Below, one piece after another: positions 7,096 to 15,604 of a DNA stretch of 64,000 nt; position 1 is the first letter of the stretch, and each line of letters opens with the position of its first letter. The stretch spans positions 1,426,001-1,490,000 of the forward strand of contig NZ_VCNI01000002.1 of the NCBI RefSeq assembly GCF_005937185.1, given 5' to 3'. This DNA comes from Flagellimonas algicola (lineage in GTDB: Bacteria; Bacteroidota; Bacteroidia; Flavobacteriales; Flavobacteriaceae). The notes beneath the pieces were generated by a model. The model was not told where the DNA came from and ran no database searches. It was given only the letters and a program-made list of their open reading frames with translations. The translations under genes and the position numbers were made by a program.

Positions 7096-7841
7096 ATGTG
7101 TTACGGTATTCGAGTGGTTAGGAAAGCGCAAGAACTTGAGGTCTTTTACAACGTTACCAAATTACTGGGAGAAGAGCAGTTGGAGCTGGATCTGCGGTAC
7201 TTTCATGCCAATGGTTGGAGCCACCCCCTCATGTGGATCATTCCGCAGGAAAAATCCAACCGGATAACCCCCGCCATGTGGGGCATTATGCCCTCCAAGA
7301 ACAAAGGGGCCGATTTTAAGGAGTACTTTAAAAACTACAAGACCTTTGGGGGCCTCAATGCCAAATCTGAAAAACTCTTTGACCATTTTATCTACCGGCA
7401 GTCTTGGGAGCACAAACGGTGCATTATTCCCGTAGATGGCTTTTTTGAACCCCATACCACTCCGGTAAAAGTCAAGGGCAAATCCTTTAAGGTGCCGTTC
7501 TATTTTAAGCGCAAAAACGATGACCCCATTAGCCTAGCAGGAATCTACACCACCACTTCGGATGGATGGAACACCTTTACTATCTTGACCAAGGACGCAA
7601 CCCCAATGTTTGAGCAGATCCATAACGAAAAAAAGAGGAGACCTGTGATCATAGATGACGAAAACTTGGATTCTTGGCTTATGGACGATATGGATCTGGA
7701 CGATGTGCTGCAGATGATCTTTGGGAAGGTGAGTTGGAAGCTTATCCGATTACCAAGGATCTGTACTCCAGAACCATAGACTCCAATAGGGATGAGATAA
7801 TTGAGCGGGTGGACTATGAAGAGATTGAAATAGAATATTGA
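7096..7841 (+). pseudogene. SRAP-family (SOS response-associated, YedK/HMCES-like) protein with C-terminal frameshift
   Basis: The start MCYG provides the catalytic Cys2 that SRAP proteins use to cross-link to abasic sites in single-stranded DNA. Other family features are NAKSE, IPVDGFFEPH (the active-site Glu region) and IHNEKKRRPVII. The reading frame ends at 7779 with a non-family tail. In another frame, from about 7725 to 7841, the sequence reads GELEAYPITKDLYSRTIDSN followed by an acidic end, which is what the family C-terminus looks like. One extra base in the GGG run at 7723-7725 would join them into 248 residues. It may be a true mutation or a sequencing error; the catalytic part is intact. 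Confidence 0.8.
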
Positions 7842-7880
7842 AACTCAACATCCACACTATTTGGTGCTATAATATTCTTG

Positions 7881-7902
7881 GTTTACTTTGATTAACTTGG
7901 TG
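7881..7902 (+). promoter_or_regulatory. Repeat tail, candidate promoter for the gene at 7945
   Basis: GTTTACTTTG, ATTAAC, TTGGTG, preceded by ATTCTTG as in copy C but without the hairpin. It ends 43 bases before the start codon of the isomerase-like gene. Confidence 0.45.
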
Positions 7903-7944
7903 GGAGTATTAAGGTGGAGTTAATGCTATAAAAAACAGAACATA

Positions 7945-8895
7945 ATGAAAAGAAGGTTTTTTTTGGAAAAGTTTGCGTGGAGTACTGGAGTTTTAGCGGC
8001 TTCGCCCCTAGTGACATACGGGTACAATTTCTTGGACGATGGAAGCGTACCCTATGCAAGTGATTTAAAATTGTCATTGGCGCAGTGGTCTTTGCACCGT
8101 CAATTTCAAAATGGGAACCTCAATGCAGTTGACTTTGCCAGTATTTCCAATGATACCTATGGGTTAAACGCTGTGGAGTACGTAAATGGGTTTTATAAAA
8201 AATCTGGGAAAGATGAGCGATTTTGGGCAAACATGAAAGAACGGGCGGACAAGGCAGGCGTAAACAACTTATTGATTATGATAGATGAAGAAGGAGATCT
8301 TGGTGCGGCAAATGAAAAGGAACGGATAAAAGCTGTTGAGAATCATTATAAATGGGTCAATGCGGCTAAAATTTTGGGATGCCATTCCATTAGGGTCAAT
8401 GCCTTTGGTGCCAGCGATAGGGATACCTTTAAATCCGCTATGACAGATGGCCTTGGACGCCTAGCAGAATATGCCGCCAAGGAGAACATCAATATTGTGA
8501 TTGAAAACCATGGCCTGAACAGCTCGGATGCGCAATTGATAACCGAAATCTTAAAACAAGTCGGTACCCCAAACGTGGGAACCCTTCCAGATTTTGGAAA
8601 TTGGTGCCTTACCGCCAAATGGGGAAGTACCAAAGGAGATTGTGATAAAGCCTATGACATCTATCAAGGTGTGACCGAATTCTTGCCATTTGCCAAAGGG
8701 GTCAGTGCCAAGTCCTATAATTTTGATGATCAGGGAGAACACCCCTCCATAGATTATTACAGGATGCTCAAAATTGTAAAAGACTTTGGATGGGACGGGC
8801 ACATTGGCATAGAATACGAAGGGGATGCCCCAGAACATGAGGGCATACTACTTACCAAGGCATTGATAGAAAAAGCTTGGAACGGTTTAGATTAG
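7945..8895 (+). CDS. Sugar phosphate isomerase/epimerase-like TIM-barrel protein, exported
   Basis: 316 residues. The N-terminus MKRRFFLEKFAWSTGVLAASP carries a twin-arginine-like signal, so it is probably exported to the periplasm. The rest matches the xylose isomerase-like TIM-barrel family (AP endonuclease 2 type): LSLAQWSLHR, then NIVIENHGLN and GTLPDFGNW in the middle and IGIEYEGDAPEHEG near the end, with the metal-binding Glu/His/Asp residues typical of the fold. It probably acts on a sugar or sugar derivative; the substrate is not identifiable. The 3' end overlaps the convergent lipoprotein gene by four bases. Confidence 0.88.
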   Translation: MKRRFFLEKFAWSTGVLAASPLVTYGYNFLDDGSVPYASDLKLSLAQWSLHRQFQNGNLNAVDFASISNDTYGLNAVEYVNGFYKKSGKDERFWANMKERADKAGVNNLLIMIDEEGDLGAANEKERIKAVENHYKWVNAAKILGCHSIRVNAFGASDRDTFKSAMTDGLGRLAEYAAKENINIVIENHGLNSSDAQLITEILKQVGTPNVGTLPDFGNWCLTAKWGSTKGDCDKAYDIYQGVTEFLPFAKGVSAKSYNFDDQGEHPSIDYYRMLKIVKDFGWDGHIGIEYEGDAPEHEGILLTKALIEKAWNGLD

Positions 8896-9461
8896 GGAAT
8901 ACTATTTTTATCTGCTTCGTATAACTCAATGGCCTCTACATAATTGATGGCCCCGTGCATGGTCAAATCATGGATAAAACCATCCAGTTTAGGGTGATTT
9001 TTCTGGATCCAACTGACCAGGGAATCCCGTTCTTTTTGCCAAACACCCCAATCTGCTCCGGCGCATTCACCAGATTCAATTTTTGAAATTTTTCCGGAAT
9101 CAAAAGAGATGTTGAACTGACAGGTCAACGGGTTGTTCTTTAAAAATTCATAACGTACGGATTCTGATGCCACATTGACCAGAACCTCATTGTCCGCTTC
9201 ATCCAATTGAACTATGGCATAGGAGGTTTTAAATATGGAATCCCATTTAAAAAACTCATAAAAACTTTCATGGGTGTAAGGGGTAACATAATCGCCAGAG
9301 GTAATGGTGAGGGTGTCATTGATCAATGCTTTTATTTTTTGGTAATTCCCTTCCTCAAAAGCTTGGTAATATTGGGTGACCATCTCTTTACGTGTCGGTT
9401 TCTTCTGGTTGCAGCTTGCCATCAATAGCAAGAGGGATAGGATAAAAAGGGTGTTTTTCAT
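8892..9461 (-). CDS. NTF2/SnoaL-like lipoprotein
   Basis: 189 residues, with a lipoprotein signal ending MASC (Cys17). The segment KEMVTQYYQAFEEGNYQKIKALINDTLTITSGDY resembles the start of SnoaL/NTF2-like domains, and the beta-strand pattern that follows fits. Function unknown; such domains often bind small ligands or act as lyases and isomerases. It is convergent with the isomerase-like gene and divergent from the deacetylase gene. Confidence 0.75.
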   Translation of the reverse strand: MKNTLFILSLLLLMASCNQKKPTRKEMVTQYYQAFEEGNYQKIKALINDTLTITSGDYVTPYTHESFYEFFKWDSIFKTSYAIVQLDEADNEVLVNVASESVRYEFLKNNPLTCQFNISFDSGKISKIESGECAGADWGVWQKERDSLVSWIQKNHPKLDGFIHDLTMHGAINYVEAIELYEADKNSIP

Positions 9462-9547
9462 TAGGGTGTATTCGGAGGTTAAGTTAAGATTTTAGGCTTG
9501 CAAATTGGCGTATCTTTATAACAAGTTAGGTATTCCAATATCCAATC

Positions 9548-10516
9548 ATGAAATTGACCACGATAGCGCTATGTTTAATATCCGTCCTATGTCTAGGGTG
9601 TAAAAATCAGTCACCGAAAAAATTAGGAAAAGTGACGGATACCATTAAACACACTAACCAACCCACGGTAAGCTTAACTTTTGATGATGGCATTACCGCA
9701 GACTTGGCAGGTTATCCGTTTAAGGAATGGAATCAAATGCTCTTGTCCCATCTGGAAAAGGAAGACCTCAAAGCCGCTTTTTTTGTCACTGGGCTGAACA
9801 AATTGGATGAAAAAGGCCAGTTCCTTTTGAAAAGCTGGAACGATAATGGACATCAAATTGCCAATCACACCTTTTCCCACCCCAATTTTAATTCGGATGC
9901 CAATACTGCCCAAATGTTTGCCAATCAACTGCTGCGTACGGATTCAGTAATTTCAAAATTTGGGAACAGTTCTAAGCTGTTCAGATTTCCATATCTAAAG
10001 GAAGGGCAGAACCCAGCCAAGGTGGACAGTATTAGAAATATCCTTGCCCAAAACGGCTACCGCAATGGATACGTCACTATAGATGCTTCGGATTGGTATG
10101 TCAACAGCCGTTTGATCAAAAAAATCAAGGCCAACGGAGTTTCAAATACACAGCTTGACGAATTTCGCGACTTTTATGTGCAGCACATTCTGGAACGGGC
10201 CGAGTATTACGAAAAGCTGTCCTTTGAAATGAACGGAAGACATATTAAGCATACATTGTTGCTGCACCATAACCTGACATCAGCTCTTTTCCTAGGAGAT
10301 TTGATTGAGGCTTTTAAGGCCAAGGGCTGGCGAGTTATAGACTCGGATACGGCATTTGAAGATCCCATTTTTGGACAAATACCAAGTCCCGATTTTGCTG
10401 GCGAAAGTTTGATCTGGTCTATGGCCAAACAATCGGGCAATTATGAAGACCGATTGAGATATCCGGCGGAGGATAGCCGATATGAAAAGGATAAAATGGA
10501 TCAATTGGATTTGTAA
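9548..10516 (+). CDS. Polysaccharide deacetylase (NodB-fold), lipoprotein
   Basis: 322 residues with a lipobox ending CLGC (Cys18). NodB motifs are visible in order: TFDDG at 44-48, HQIANHTFSHP, RFPY, IDASDWY and LLLHHN. This is a metal-dependent carbohydrate esterase family 4 fold that removes N- or O-acetyl groups from a polysaccharide. The protein should sit at the outer face of a membrane. The gene overlaps the glycosidase-like gene by one base (TAATG), so the two are translationally coupled and probably process the same glycan. Confidence 0.9.
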   Translation: MKLTTIALCLISVLCLGCKNQSPKKLGKVTDTIKHTNQPTVSLTFDDGITADLAGYPFKEWNQMLLSHLEKEDLKAAFFVTGLNKLDEKGQFLLKSWNDNGHQIANHTFSHPNFNSDANTAQMFANQLLRTDSVISKFGNSSKLFRFPYLKEGQNPAKVDSIRNILAQNGYRNGYVTIDASDWYVNSRLIKKIKANGVSNTQLDEFRDFYVQHILERAEYYEKLSFEMNGRHIKHTLLLHHNLTSALFLGDLIEAFKAKGWRVIDSDTAFEDPIFGQIPSPDFAGESLIWSMAKQSGNYEDRLRYPAEDSRYEKDKMDQLDL

Positions 10517-11607
10517 TGGGAAATTTCTCTTTTAAACCTATTGTACTTGTTACTACTGGACTGGTCTTTGCGCTGTCATGCGCTCAAAAATCCACCAAAA
10601 CTGTTGAGGTGAGGGGTGTCTACGGGAGCCCCAAACCCCTTTGGGATAAAGGATATAAGCTAAATGAACTTGGGGTTAATGCCATTTTTGTCCATAGTGG
10701 TGCCATTGATCAGGCCATGGTGGAACGAGCTAAATCCGAAGGAGCTAAGGTATATGCCGAATTTGCCACCTTGAACGGGAAAAATTATGTGGAAAACCAT
10801 CCCGAGGCCTGGGCTATCAACGAAAAAGGAGAAAAAGTGAAGGCGGCTACCTGGTTTATGGGTGTCTGCCCTACCGAACCGGGTTTTAGGTCATATCGCT
10901 TTAATCAGCTAAGAGATTTACTATCCAAATTCGACCTGGATGGAATTTGGATGGACTATGTGCACTGGCATGCGCAATTTGAAGACCCCGAACCTATTTT
11001 GCCCGAAACCTGTTTTAACGACGATTGCCTTAACGAATTTTCGGCACACACTGGTTTGCAAATACCTGACGGATCAACCACGGAAAAGGCAAAATGGATT
11101 TTAACCCAGCATGACATGGAATGGCGCAATTGGAGATGCAAAGTCATTCATGATTGGGCGGTAGAAATGAAGAAAATCCTTAAGGAAGCCAATCCCAATG
11201 CACTCTTGGGGCTGTATCACTGTCCTTGGGATGACGAAGAATACAATGGTGCCAGACGTCGAAATCTGGGGTTGGATTATGATTTGTTAAGGGAAACTAT
11301 TGATGTGTTTTCTCCAATGGTTTATCACGGAAGAATGCATCGAGACCCTAACTGGGTGGAAGAAAATATTAGCTGGTTCAGCAACCGATTGAATATTGAA
11401 ATGGGAGCCTATCCCAAAGTATGGCCCATTGTTCAAGCGCATGATGACCCCAGTATTATCTCCAAAGAGGAATTTGAAACCGTTCTTTTAGGGGGACTGG
11501 CAGGGGAGTCCACAGGGGTGATGATGTTTACGACCAATTCGGTTGCCAAAGATGAAGCTAAAACTGGGGTGATTAAGAAAGTGTATCGAAATCTTTCGGA
11601 AGAATGA
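10516..11607 (+). CDS. Putative glycoside hydrolase-like TIM-barrel lipoprotein
   Basis: 363 residues with a lipoprotein signal ending ALSC (Cys22). The segment FDLDGIWMDYVHWHAQFEDP is typical of hypothetical glycosyl hydrolase barrels, with acidic residues at the strand ends; GAKVYAEFATLNGKNY and FSPMVYHGRMHRDP are further barrel-like motifs. No specific GH family is assigned with confidence. Coupled to the upstream deacetylase by a TAATG overlap, it may hydrolyse or bind the same polysaccharide. Substrate unknown. Confidence 0.7.
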   Translation: MGNFSFKPIVLVTTGLVFALSCAQKSTKTVEVRGVYGSPKPLWDKGYKLNELGVNAIFVHSGAIDQAMVERAKSEGAKVYAEFATLNGKNYVENHPEAWAINEKGEKVKAATWFMGVCPTEPGFRSYRFNQLRDLLSKFDLDGIWMDYVHWHAQFEDPEPILPETCFNDDCLNEFSAHTGLQIPDGSTTEKAKWILTQHDMEWRNWRCKVIHDWAVEMKKILKEANPNALLGLYHCPWDDEEYNGARRRNLGLDYDLLRETIDVFSPMVYHGRMHRDPNWVEENISWFSNRLNIEMGAYPKVWPIVQAHDDPSIISKEEFETVLLGGLAGESTGVMMFTTNSVAKDEAKTGVIKKVYRNLSEE

Positions 11608-11641
11608 AACGACGGAATATTGACAAAACAATCAATTAGCT

Positions 11642-11989
11642 GTGACACAAGAAATTCTAATTTTACAGGAATCCCCAAGGATTGAGGTGGTGTTTACTGA
11701 ACATGACTTGGAGGTTAGAAAGTCTGGCTCCGTTTTAATCAAAAAGACGAGCTACACAGAAATAAAAATGGTGGAGTTTATCAAAGGCAATATCCCTTGG
11801 ATTACTGGAATGATTACTATGGTGATAGATCTTATAACTGGGCATGGGGTTGGTCACTGGAAAAGAGGAAAAGGAACATTGGATTTGTCTACAAATGCAC
11901 ACTCTTATTCCATAGAACTTGTTAACTATGACAGGGAACAAACCTCAATGGCGGTTGAACGGATAAACAATAAACTTAAAACAGATTGA
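11642..11989 (+). CDS. Small protein of unknown function, possible PH-like domain
   Basis: 115 residues beginning with GTG at 11642. The pattern of short beta strands (RIEVVFTEHDLEVRKSGSVLIKKTSYTEI) followed by GKGTLDLSTNAHSYSIELVNY and a C-terminal helix (QTSMAVERINNKL) resembles a bacterial PH-like fold; this is inference only. A hydrophobic stretch WITGMITMVIDLITG lies in the middle. It is 34 bases after the glycosidase-like gene and could be in the same transcript. Confidence 0.6.
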   Translation: MTQEILILQESPRIEVVFTEHDLEVRKSGSVLIKKTSYTEIKMVEFIKGNIPWITGMITMVIDLITGHGVGHWKRGKGTLDLSTNAHSYSIELVNYDREQTSMAVERINNKLKTD

Positions 11990-11996
11990 AGCTACC

Positions 11997-12031
11997 CATC
12001 TTGTGGATTTTTATAATTTACTGGTAGGAAC
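11997..12031 (+). repeat. Degenerate copy of repeat tail
   Basis: CATCTTGTGG followed by ATTTTTATAATTTACTGG, resembling the right arm and tail of the hairpin repeat. It lies 39 bases before the ECF sigma factor start. Confidence 0.35.
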
Positions 12032-12069
12032 TAGCTTTAAACTTTAATTGGATCTGCCCTAACCAAAAC

Positions 12070-13350
12070 ATGTTCACAGCCGAGAAAAACATATCCGACC
12101 AAATTGATCATCTGTTCAGGCATGAGTATGGTAAACTTGTTTCTGTATTGACCAAAACATTTGGTACACCCCATATCCAACTTGCCGAGGACGTTGTGCA
12201 GGAAGCCATGTTGGAAGCCCTGAACCAATGGAACTACAATGGAGTCCCGGAAAATCCCGTAGGTTGGATCTACAAAGTGGCCAAATACAAAGCGGTAAAT
12301 GTATTAAACCGCGAAAAGTACAAGCGGCAATACGCTTCCGATGTTGCCCAGCAATTGCAATCAGAATGGACGTTGAAACCGGCTTTGGATTACATTTTTA
12401 CGGATAAGGAAGTTGCGGATGACCAGTTGCGCATGATCTTTACCTGTTGCCACCCTTCCATCTCATCAGACTCCCAGGTGGCCCTGACCCTTAAAACCCT
12501 GTGTGGATTTAGTATTCCTGAAATAGCCAAGGCATTTTTAACCCATGAGGAGAACATCAACAAAAGATTGGTCAGGGCAAGAAAAACCATAAAGGAGGCC
12601 AATATCTCATTTGAAGTGCCAATTGGGAAGGCACTCGAAAAGCGATTGTCAAGCGTTCTTGAGACCGTTTATCTCTTGTTCAATGAGGGTTATGATGCTA
12701 CTTCGGGGAATCACCCTATCCGATATGAGCTTTGCGAGGAAGCCGTTCGGCTAGCAGAAATAATTGCATCAAATCCGAATACAAAATCGACCAACATTTA
12801 TGCCTTATTGGCTTTGATGAGCCTGAATATGTCCAGATTCAAATCAAGGGTGGATGAATTTGACAATGTTCTGGATTTGGAGCATCAGGATAGAAGCCTT
12901 TGGGACAGGGCTTTGATAAAAAAGGGACTGTATTATTTAGAAATGGCCACGCAACAAAACGAAGTATCCATTTACCATATTCTGGCCACCATTTCTGCCC
13001 AGCATTGCACTGCGGTGGACTATCAATCTACAGACTGGGCTAGTATTTTGGAGTTGTACGACATGCTTGTCCAAATAGATAAATCGCCCATTGTATTGCT
13101 CAATCGCGCTGTGGTGTTATCCAAAACCACGCATCCCAAGGAAGCATTGGAGCAGCTCAACAAAATAGGGGATAGCCAATCTTTCCGTACGTACTTGCCA
13201 TATTATACAACTAGGGCGGAGCTTCATTTTCAGAATAAGGAGCCACAAAAGGCCATAGACCTCTTAAATGAGGCCTTGAAACTACCATTGGATGTAAACC
13301 ATAAAGATTTGATAAACAGCAAGCTGCGGGATTATTCCGGAGATAATTAG
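12070..13350 (+). CDS. ECF42-type RNA polymerase sigma factor with C-terminal TPR-like extension
   Basis: 426 residues, about twice a minimal ECF factor. Sigma region 2 lies at about 10-75 (EDVVQEAMLEALNQW, PVGWIYKVAKYKAVN) and region 4 at about 115-180 (LRMIFTCCHPSISSDSQVALTLKTLCGFSIPEIAKAFL). The long C-terminal part (VYLLFNEGYDAT, RYELCEEAVRLAEII, helical repeats to the end) is the DUF6596/TPR-like extension of group ECF42. Such sigma factors have no obvious anti-sigma factor and are encoded beside DGPF-domain proteins; the next gene is one. Targets are not known here. Confidence 0.92.
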   Translation: MFTAEKNISDQIDHLFRHEYGKLVSVLTKTFGTPHIQLAEDVVQEAMLEALNQWNYNGVPENPVGWIYKVAKYKAVNVLNREKYKRQYASDVAQQLQSEWTLKPALDYIFTDKEVADDQLRMIFTCCHPSISSDSQVALTLKTLCGFSIPEIAKAFLTHEENINKRLVRARKTIKEANISFEVPIGKALEKRLSSVLETVYLLFNEGYDATSGNHPIRYELCEEAVRLAEIIASNPNTKSTNIYALLALMSLNMSRFKSRVDEFDNVLDLEHQDRSLWDRALIKKGLYYLEMATQQNEVSIYHILATISAQHCTAVDYQSTDWASILELYDMLVQIDKSPIVLLNRAVVLSKTTHPKEALEQLNKIGDSQSFRTYLPYYTTRAELHFQNKEPQKAIDLLNEALKLPLDVNHKDLINSKLRDYSGDN

Positions 13351-13438
13351 TTTTTTTTCAAAATCAATGTCCTTTTTATCTTTCTTCAATTGACTAAGGG
13401 GTGTAGAACCATTTTTTAATGCTTTAAAAAACTAAATC

Positions 13439-13795
13439 ATGCAAGAATTTATGATTTTCATCAAAACCAAAGGAGACCATTTGGAAGGTTTATCCCCAGA
13501 AGAGCAGCAGGCCCATGTTCAGAAGATTGGACAATATATCGGCGGGCTCATGGAGTCCAAAAAGTTGAAAGGCGCCCAGCCTTTGGATATGGATGGAGCC
13601 ATTATCCATGGAAACAAAGGAACCTTTAAGGATGGCCCTTTTAATGAATCCAAAGAAGTCATCGTAGGGTACTTCCATATTCTGGCGGAAAATTTGGATG
13701 AAGCTATTGCCATAGCCAAAGCCAATCCCATGTTCCATGATGCTGAGGGGACAATAGAGGTGAGGCCAATAAAGCAAATGGAAGGGATAAACTAA
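13439..13795 (+). CDS. DGPF/YCII-domain protein, partner of ECF42 sigma factor
   Basis: 118 residues. The signature KDGPFNESKEVIVGY contains the DGPF motif, and the fold is the YCII-related ferredoxin-like domain (MIFIKTKGDHLEGLSPEE, then ALDEAIAIAKANP-like helix and IEVRPI). ECF42 sigma factors are consistently linked to such proteins, usually as targets. It lies 88 bases after the sigma gene on the same strand. Its biochemical role is not established. Confidence 0.9.
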   Translation: MQEFMIFIKTKGDHLEGLSPEEQQAHVQKIGQYIGGLMESKKLKGAQPLDMDGAIIHGNKGTFKDGPFNESKEVIVGYFHILAENLDEAIAIAKANPMFHDAEGTIEVRPIKQMEGIN

Positions 13796-13807
13796 AATTG
13801 GAAAACG

Positions 13808-14017
13808 ATGCATTCAGACACACAACATAATACACCGGAATATAGCGGACATTGTGCTTTTGCGGTAAGTACAGGAAAAACAGATGTGAAAGGTGGAAAA
13901 CACAGCCTAACCATTGAGGGGAAGGAATATCTTTTCTCAAACCCTATTGCTAAATTTTTATTCAAACTGCTGCCCAATCGCATTGAAAAGGCGGACGCTA
14001 ACTGGATAAATAAGTAA
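13808..14017 (+). CDS. Small YHS-like domain protein
   Basis: 69 residues. The layout CAFAVSTGKTDVKGG, a beta pair, GKEYLFSNPIAKFLFKLLPNRIEKADANW resembles the YHS domain (x-G-K-x-Y-x-F-S-n-x-x-x-x-x-F), which often binds metal, although here most of the metal-binding cysteines are absent. It follows the DGPF gene by 12 bases and ends the ECF42 operon before a strong terminator. It may be a further sigma target; that is inferred from position. Confidence 0.65.
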   Translation: MHSDTQHNTPEYSGHCAFAVSTGKTDVKGGKHSLTIEGKEYLFSNPIAKFLFKLLPNRIEKADANWINK

Positions 14018-14076
14018 GATGAAAAGAAGAAATACAAACTGGGAATAACAGATTGATTATTTATCGATACGGTAAG

Positions 14077-14109
14077 AGCGATTTGGAGAGTATCCAAATC
14101 GCTTTTTTT
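14077..14109 (+). terminator. Rho-independent terminator of the ECF42 operon
   Basis: AGCGATTTGG and CCAAATCGCT form a perfect 10-bp stem around the loop AGAGTAT, followed by a run of T. It isolates the sigma operon from the decarboxylase gene. Confidence 0.92.
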
Positions 14110-14152
14110 ATGGGGAAATATACCATCGTTCAATTTTATACGTATTTTTATA

Positions 14153-14173
14153 TCGTACATCGTAAATAAACGA
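14153..14173 (+). promoter_or_regulatory. 21-bp operator site 1 of a putative local regulon
   Basis: Read on the minus strand it is TCGTTTATT, four bases, AT, two bases, ACGA, aligned without gaps to the sites at 17119, 18968 and 19375. It ends three bases before the decarboxylase ATG. Confidence 0.6.
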
Positions 14174-14176
14174 TAT

Positions 14177-15604
14177 ATGAATTTTACAACGAATTTTGAC
14201 ATCGTAAGACAGGCTCTGGAAGATTTTACCACAGAGATTTATTCACCCAACAACAAAGTAATCGATCAAATACCATTGGATCAGCTGATTCAAAAGTTGG
14301 ACTTGTCTTCATGGATAAAGGAGGGAGGACTTGAAGGGCAAGTCTTAAAAGACTTTTTGTCCGCATTTCTAAGCTATCAAACCAGGTTGCATCATTCTGG
14401 CTATTTGGGTCACCAATGTGCTGCTCCGCATTACGCTGCAGCTTTGGGAGGTTTCATTAACAACGTCACCAATAATGTACCCTCAATCTATGAAATGGGT
14501 CCAAGTTCGGTGGCTTTGGAAGTTTTTCTGGTCAATTGGATGTTGGAAAAAGTGGGATGGAAACCAACTCCTTTGACCGTACATAGCCGAATGTCGGAGG
14601 AAAATTATGGTGGAGGGGTATTGGTCAATGGAGGATCTATTGCCAACCTCACCGCATTGATTATGGCCAGGACTCAAGTAGCACCAGAAGTTTGGCAAGA
14701 GGGAAATCCAGATGGACTTTCTATTTTATTGCCCTCAGAAAGTCATTATTCGCTGACCAAAGCTGCTGGAATTTTGGGGATAGGCAAGAAGGCCATCCAC
14801 TTTGTGGAAGTTGACAAGCGTGGAGCGGTTATTCCGGATAGTCTGCCTGGCATTTTCAAGAAGGTTCAGGAAAAGGGGCACTTCCCCATTGCGCTGGTGG
14901 CCAATGCCTGTAATACTCCAGTGGGCATTTATGATCCTTTGGACGAAATCGCGGATTTTTGCCAAGAGCAAAAGCTTTGGCTGCATGTAGACGGGGCCCA
15001 TGGTGCCAGTGCACTTTTATCCGAAACACATGGACATAAATTGAAAGGGGTTGAGCGGGCCGATTCCCTAGTTTGGGATGCCCATAAGTTGCTTCAAGTG
15101 CCATCGCTTTGTGCTGCTCTGCTGGTCAAGAACCATAAACATTTAGATCAGGCCATGCCCGTAGGAGACAATGCCAGTTATTTGTTTCATGATAAGGAAC
15201 AACCTGGGGTGGACACCCTCCATCGAACCATTGAAACCACAAAACCTGGTCTAGGCGAACGATTGTTTTTTGTGCTGGGGGCCATTGGGGAGGGCGGAAT
15301 GGCAGGTTTTATAGATAGGCAATACCAGCTCACTTTGGAAGTTTATCACTACCTGCAAAATCTTCCTGATTTTGAGTGCCCCGCACAACCAGAGAGCAAC
15401 ATTCTTTGTTTTCAATATACCGGAGCGACGATGGATTCCCTTTTCCTTCGGAAAAAACTGTTGGAGACTGGAGAGTTTTATCTGACCACCACCTTGTTCA
15501 AGGGCGCACGCTACCTGAGATTGGTTTTTATGAGCCCGAATACGGAGTTCGGGCATATTGTAAATCTTGTGACCTCTATCCGGGAAATAGCCACTAAGGT
15601 TTGA
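14177..15604 (+). CDS. PLP-dependent group II (aromatic/glutamate-type) decarboxylase
   Basis: 475 residues. Family features are GYLGHQCAAPHYAAALGGFINN near the start, EMGPSSVALE, NGGSIANLTALIMAR, PSESHYS (cofactor-stacking His), LHVDGAHGAS (PLP-ring Asp) and the Schiff-base lysine K304 in WDAHKLLQVPS. The family decarboxylates aromatic amino acids, glutamate, 2,4-diaminobutyrate or aspartate; the exact substrate cannot be told. A 21-bp inverted repeat shared with three neighbouring promoters ends just before the ATG, so the gene is probably controlled together with them. Its 3' end overlaps the convergent ASPIC gene by 11 bases. Confidence 0.88.
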   Translation: MNFTTNFDIVRQALEDFTTEIYSPNNKVIDQIPLDQLIQKLDLSSWIKEGGLEGQVLKDFLSAFLSYQTRLHHSGYLGHQCAAPHYAAALGGFINNVTNNVPSIYEMGPSSVALEVFLVNWMLEKVGWKPTPLTVHSRMSEENYGGGVLVNGGSIANLTALIMARTQVAPEVWQEGNPDGLSILLPSESHYSLTKAAGILGIGKKAIHFVEVDKRGAVIPDSLPGIFKKVQEKGHFPIALVANACNTPVGIYDPLDEIADFCQEQKLWLHVDGAHGASALLSETHGHKLKGVERADSLVWDAHKLLQVPSLCAALLVKNHKHLDQAMPVGDNASYLFHDKEQPGVDTLHRTIETTKPGLGERLFFVLGAIGEGGMAGFIDRQYQLTLEVYHYLQNLPDFECPAQPESNILCFQYTGATMDSLFLRKKLLETGEFYLTTTLFKGARYLRLVFMSPNTEFGHIVNLVTSIREIATKV

